NCBI RefSeq assembly: GCF_013395055.1
Contig: NZ_CP058349.1
Span: 1,796,001 to 1,860,000 of the forward strand
From: Pseudomonas sp. ABC1
Lineage (GTDB): Bacteria > Pseudomonadota > Gammaproteobacteria > Pseudomonadales > Pseudomonadaceae
Length of the DNA: 64,000 nt
Direction of reading: 5' to 3'
The notes under the pieces are model-generated. The model was given only the letters and a program-made list of their open reading frames with translations, did not search any database and was not told the DNA's origin. Below, piece by piece: positions 62,396-64,000 of the stretch (position 1 is the stretch's first letter; each line of letters starts with the position of its first letter). The position numbers were made by a program, and so were the translations under genes.

Positions 62396-62413
62396 GACAG
62401 TCCTCCTGGCGAC

Positions 62414-63415
62414 TTATTGGGTCAGGGCATCGATGAAACGGGAGTCGAAGGTGCTGCCGATATCCGGCACTGCCGGTATCTGGCCGCTATTGAGCATCAA
62501 CTCCGCGATCACCTTGCCGCTGCCGTAGAAGGAAGTGGTGGCTTCGCTTTCCTCGAAATTGAGCCCCATTTCCGCCAGTGGCATGTTGTAGACGCCCTGC
62601 ATCTGCTCGGCCGCTTCCTCCGTGCTTACTCCCAGCACCTCGCCAACGATGGCGGCGGCCTCCTGAGGATGGCTGTGCATGTACTCCAGCCCGGCCAGGT
62701 AGCCCTTGATCAGTGCCTCGATAGCCTTGGCGCGCTTGGTGACCTGCGCCTCGTCGAACACCAGTACGTCGGTGATCAGCCCTGGCGCGTCCTTGGATGA
62801 ATAGAGCACGTGGTAACGCTCGCCACCGCCCATGGCCACGATGCGGGACACGTTGGGTTCCCATGTCACCCCGGCAGCCAGGCTGCCCGAGGCCATAGCG
62901 CCGGGAACTGCATCAGGGTTGATGTTGACGGACTGGATGTCCTTCTCGCTCATGCCATTGCTTTTCAGCGCATGGCTGAGCAGGAACTCGGGCGGAGACA
63001 ACGGCGCATAGCCAACCTTCTGGCCCGCCAGCTCGCGGATACTGGTAATGCCTTTTGCCGCGACCACGGCATCGCCGCCGTTGGAGTAGTCGATAGGCAT
63101 AACCACCTTGTACTTGTGGCCCTTGGCCACCGCGCCGATCACCTGATCGTAGGTCAGGGTCGCGCCATCCACGGCCTTGCTGGCCAGGGCGGGAACGATC
63201 AGGCCGGGGTCGCTGAAGAACTGCAGTTCGACCTTCACCCCCTGAGCCTTGTACAGGTCGAGCTTGTCGGCGACATACAGCGGGGCGTAACCGGGCCAGA
63301 TGGAGCTGGCCAGGCGGATCTTTTCCACGGCGTGCGATGTAAACGGAAGCAGGCTGCTGAAAACGCCCAGCCCGAGGCATAGCAGGGTCTTGTGCAGTAA
63401 TACTCTGGACATCAT
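62414..63415 (-). CDS. ABC transporter substrate-binding protein (NMT1/SsuA-like)
   Basis: ATG 63415 (AGGAG upstream) gives 333 residues with a signal peptide ending SHA. Conserved type II binding-protein text: IRLASSIWPGYAPLYVADKL, GVKVELQFFSDPG, AVDGATLTYDQVIGA and ELAGQKVGYAPLSPPEFLL. This is the group that serves nitrate, sulfonate, thiamine-precursor and guanidine-linked importers. It is the first gene behind the riboswitch. Confidence 0.93.
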   Translation of the reverse strand: MMSRVLLHKTLLCLGLGVFSSLLPFTSHAVEKIRLASSIWPGYAPLYVADKLDLYKAQGVKVELQFFSDPGLIVPALASKAVDGATLTYDQVIGAVAKGHKYKVVMPIDYSNGGDAVVAAKGITSIRELAGQKVGYAPLSPPEFLLSHALKSNGMSEKDIQSVNINPDAVPGAMASGSLAAGVTWEPNVSRIVAMGGGERYHVLYSSKDAPGLITDVLVFDEAQVTKRAKAIEALIKGYLAGLEYMHSHPQEAAAIVGEVLGVSTEEAAEQMQGVYNMPLAEMGLNFEESEATTSFYGSGKVIAELMLNSGQIPAVPDIGSTFDSRFIDALTQ

Positions 63416-63430
63416 GGCGGTACTCCTACG

Positions 63431-63468
63431 GAAAAATAAAAAACCGGGATGACTTCGCGTCTCCCGGG
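63431..63468 (-). terminator. Intrinsic terminator forming the expression platform of the riboswitch
   Basis: On the minus strand CCCGGGA (63468-63462) pairs with TCCCGG (63449-63444), followed by TTTTTTATTTTT. The first arm is part of the conserved 3' end of the aptamer, so ligand binding should prevent the terminator and switch transcription on. Confidence 0.85.
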
Positions 63469-63562
63469 CTTTTATCCCGCCGTGTGACCCCCTCCATGAG
63501 GCCGGAAAACTCTCGGACCAGCCATCCACACGCAGTGGACCGGAACCCTAGCTCGCCTTGGT
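63450..63562 (-). promoter_or_regulatory. ykkC-class riboswitch (guanidine-I-like)
   Basis: The minus-strand leader of the substrate-binding gene carries the conserved blocks of the ykkC aptamer in order and spacing: CTAGGGTTCCG (63551-63541), CTGGTCCGAGAG (63521-63510) and ACACGGCGGGATAAAAGCCC followed by GGGAGA (63485-63460). A short closing stem is possible (GCG near 63556 with CGC near 63458). Subtype 1 senses guanidine; subtype 2 members sense ppGpp, PRPP or nucleotides. The link to an ABC importer favours guanidine. Upstream, 63563-63809, I see no gene; it must hold the promoters of this operon and of ubiC. Confidence 0.9.
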
Positions 63563-63809
63563 GAAACTCCTGTGTATCGAGTGCAGCATCACAATGTCAG
63601 ACGCGACTCATCCCCACGTCGCAGAACGTAGCAAAGGATGCGCCAATTCCACGAAAGTCACGCCACACAAGGCTTTCAGGCAAAACGCCCAAGCATCGAA
63701 TGGCAACGGCTGCACCATCGCACACCAGCGTGCAAGGTATCGGTGCAGGGCAACCACCAGCGGCGCCGACTGCCCGTGCTAGACTCCGCCGGTGTTCCTG
63801 CCATGCCCG

Positions 63810-64000
63810 ATGATGCCCGTGTCCGATACTCCCGACTGGCTCAGCGCCACGCGACAACCCCATCCCCTCGCCCCCGACCTGCATGACTGGCTGTTCGACC
63901 AAGGCTCCCTGACCCGCCGCCTGACCGCACAGAGCGATGGCCACTTCGACGTGCAGCCCCTGGACGAAGGCTGGCAGCCCCTGCGCCACGATGAATGCAC
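63810..64000 (+). CDS. ubiC: Chorismate-pyruvate lyase UbiC (partial, 3' end outside window)
   Basis: An open frame from ATG ATG at 63810/63813 runs off the window. The ~63 residues read MPVSDTPDWLSAT..., DLHDWLFDQGSLTRRLTAQS and FDVQPLDEGWQPLRHDE, which is the N-terminus of UbiC (the SLTRRL block is characteristic). UbiC makes 4-hydroxybenzoate from chorismate for ubiquinone. Its place near rubredoxin is the usual Pseudomonas order, here interrupted by the riboswitch operon. Confidence 0.9.
   Translation, partial: MMPVSDTPDWLSATRQPHPLAPDLHDWLFDQGSLTRRLTAQSDGHFDVQPLDEGWQPLRHDEC

Overview
The window is a chromosome segment of a GC-rich gammaproteobacterium, almost certainly a Pseudomonas. The evidence is the hemC-hemD-hemX-hemY block, algR next to argH, the HU / rubredoxin reductase / rubredoxin / ubiC neighbourhood, and a PprA-PprB-controlled Tad pilus locus, all in typical Pseudomonas form. 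I see no rRNA, tRNA, insertion sequence, integrase or CRISPR array.

Layout. 1-8.9 kb holds a partial ABC ATPase, LigB DNA ligase, a lipoprotein hydrolase, a CnoX/YbbN-type thioredoxin, two chemoreceptors (one Cache type, one Aer-like PAS type) and an RhtB exporter. 9.3-15.3 kb is a minus-strand signalling operon: a hybrid kinase with three receivers, CheR, CheB and a receiver-kinase. 15.4-22.5 kb carries a Pmp3-like peptide with a strongly folded leader, the 23S rRNA hydroxylation protein RlhA, and hemC-hemD-hemX-hemY.

22.7-52.1 kb is an accessory surface island lying between hemC and algR, which are neighbours in P. aeruginosa. It contains pprA, fppA and pprB; the operon rcpC-rcpA-tadZ-tadA-tadB-tadC-tadD plus a small exported protein; the divergent pilin gene flp; a five-gene minus-strand operon; a tadE-tadG-tadE-like trio; and a peptidoglycan-binding lipoprotein. 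The five-gene operon runs: Ser-Asp-repeat adhesin, TolC, type I ABC exporter, HlyD adaptor, and a 1067-residue glycosyltransferase. The last third of that enzyme looks like the GtfA/SdgB/TagE enzymes that glycosylate serine-rich and Ser-Asp-repeat adhesins of Gram-positive bacteria. This is the best candidate for an undescribed system: a Gram-negative, type-I-secreted, SD-repeat adhesin with its own glycosyltransferase, sitting inside a PprAB/Tad pilus locus.

52.1-57.3 kb holds algR (its kinase gene algZ is absent and its receiver is degenerate), argH, a GNAT acetyltransferase, a glutathione-S-transferase relative, small conserved proteins and an HU protein. A 42-49 bp hairpin repeat occurs in inverted orientation at both ends of the hemC-argH interval.

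57.5-64 kb has rubredoxin reductase and rubredoxin, then a five-gene operon: substrate-binding protein, membrane di-iron desaturase/hydroxylase, an unknown protein possibly of the HRI1 type, ABC permease and ABC ATPase. The operon is preceded by a clear ykkC-type (guanidine-I-like) riboswitch whose 3' end overlaps an intrinsic terminator. The window ends inside ubiC.
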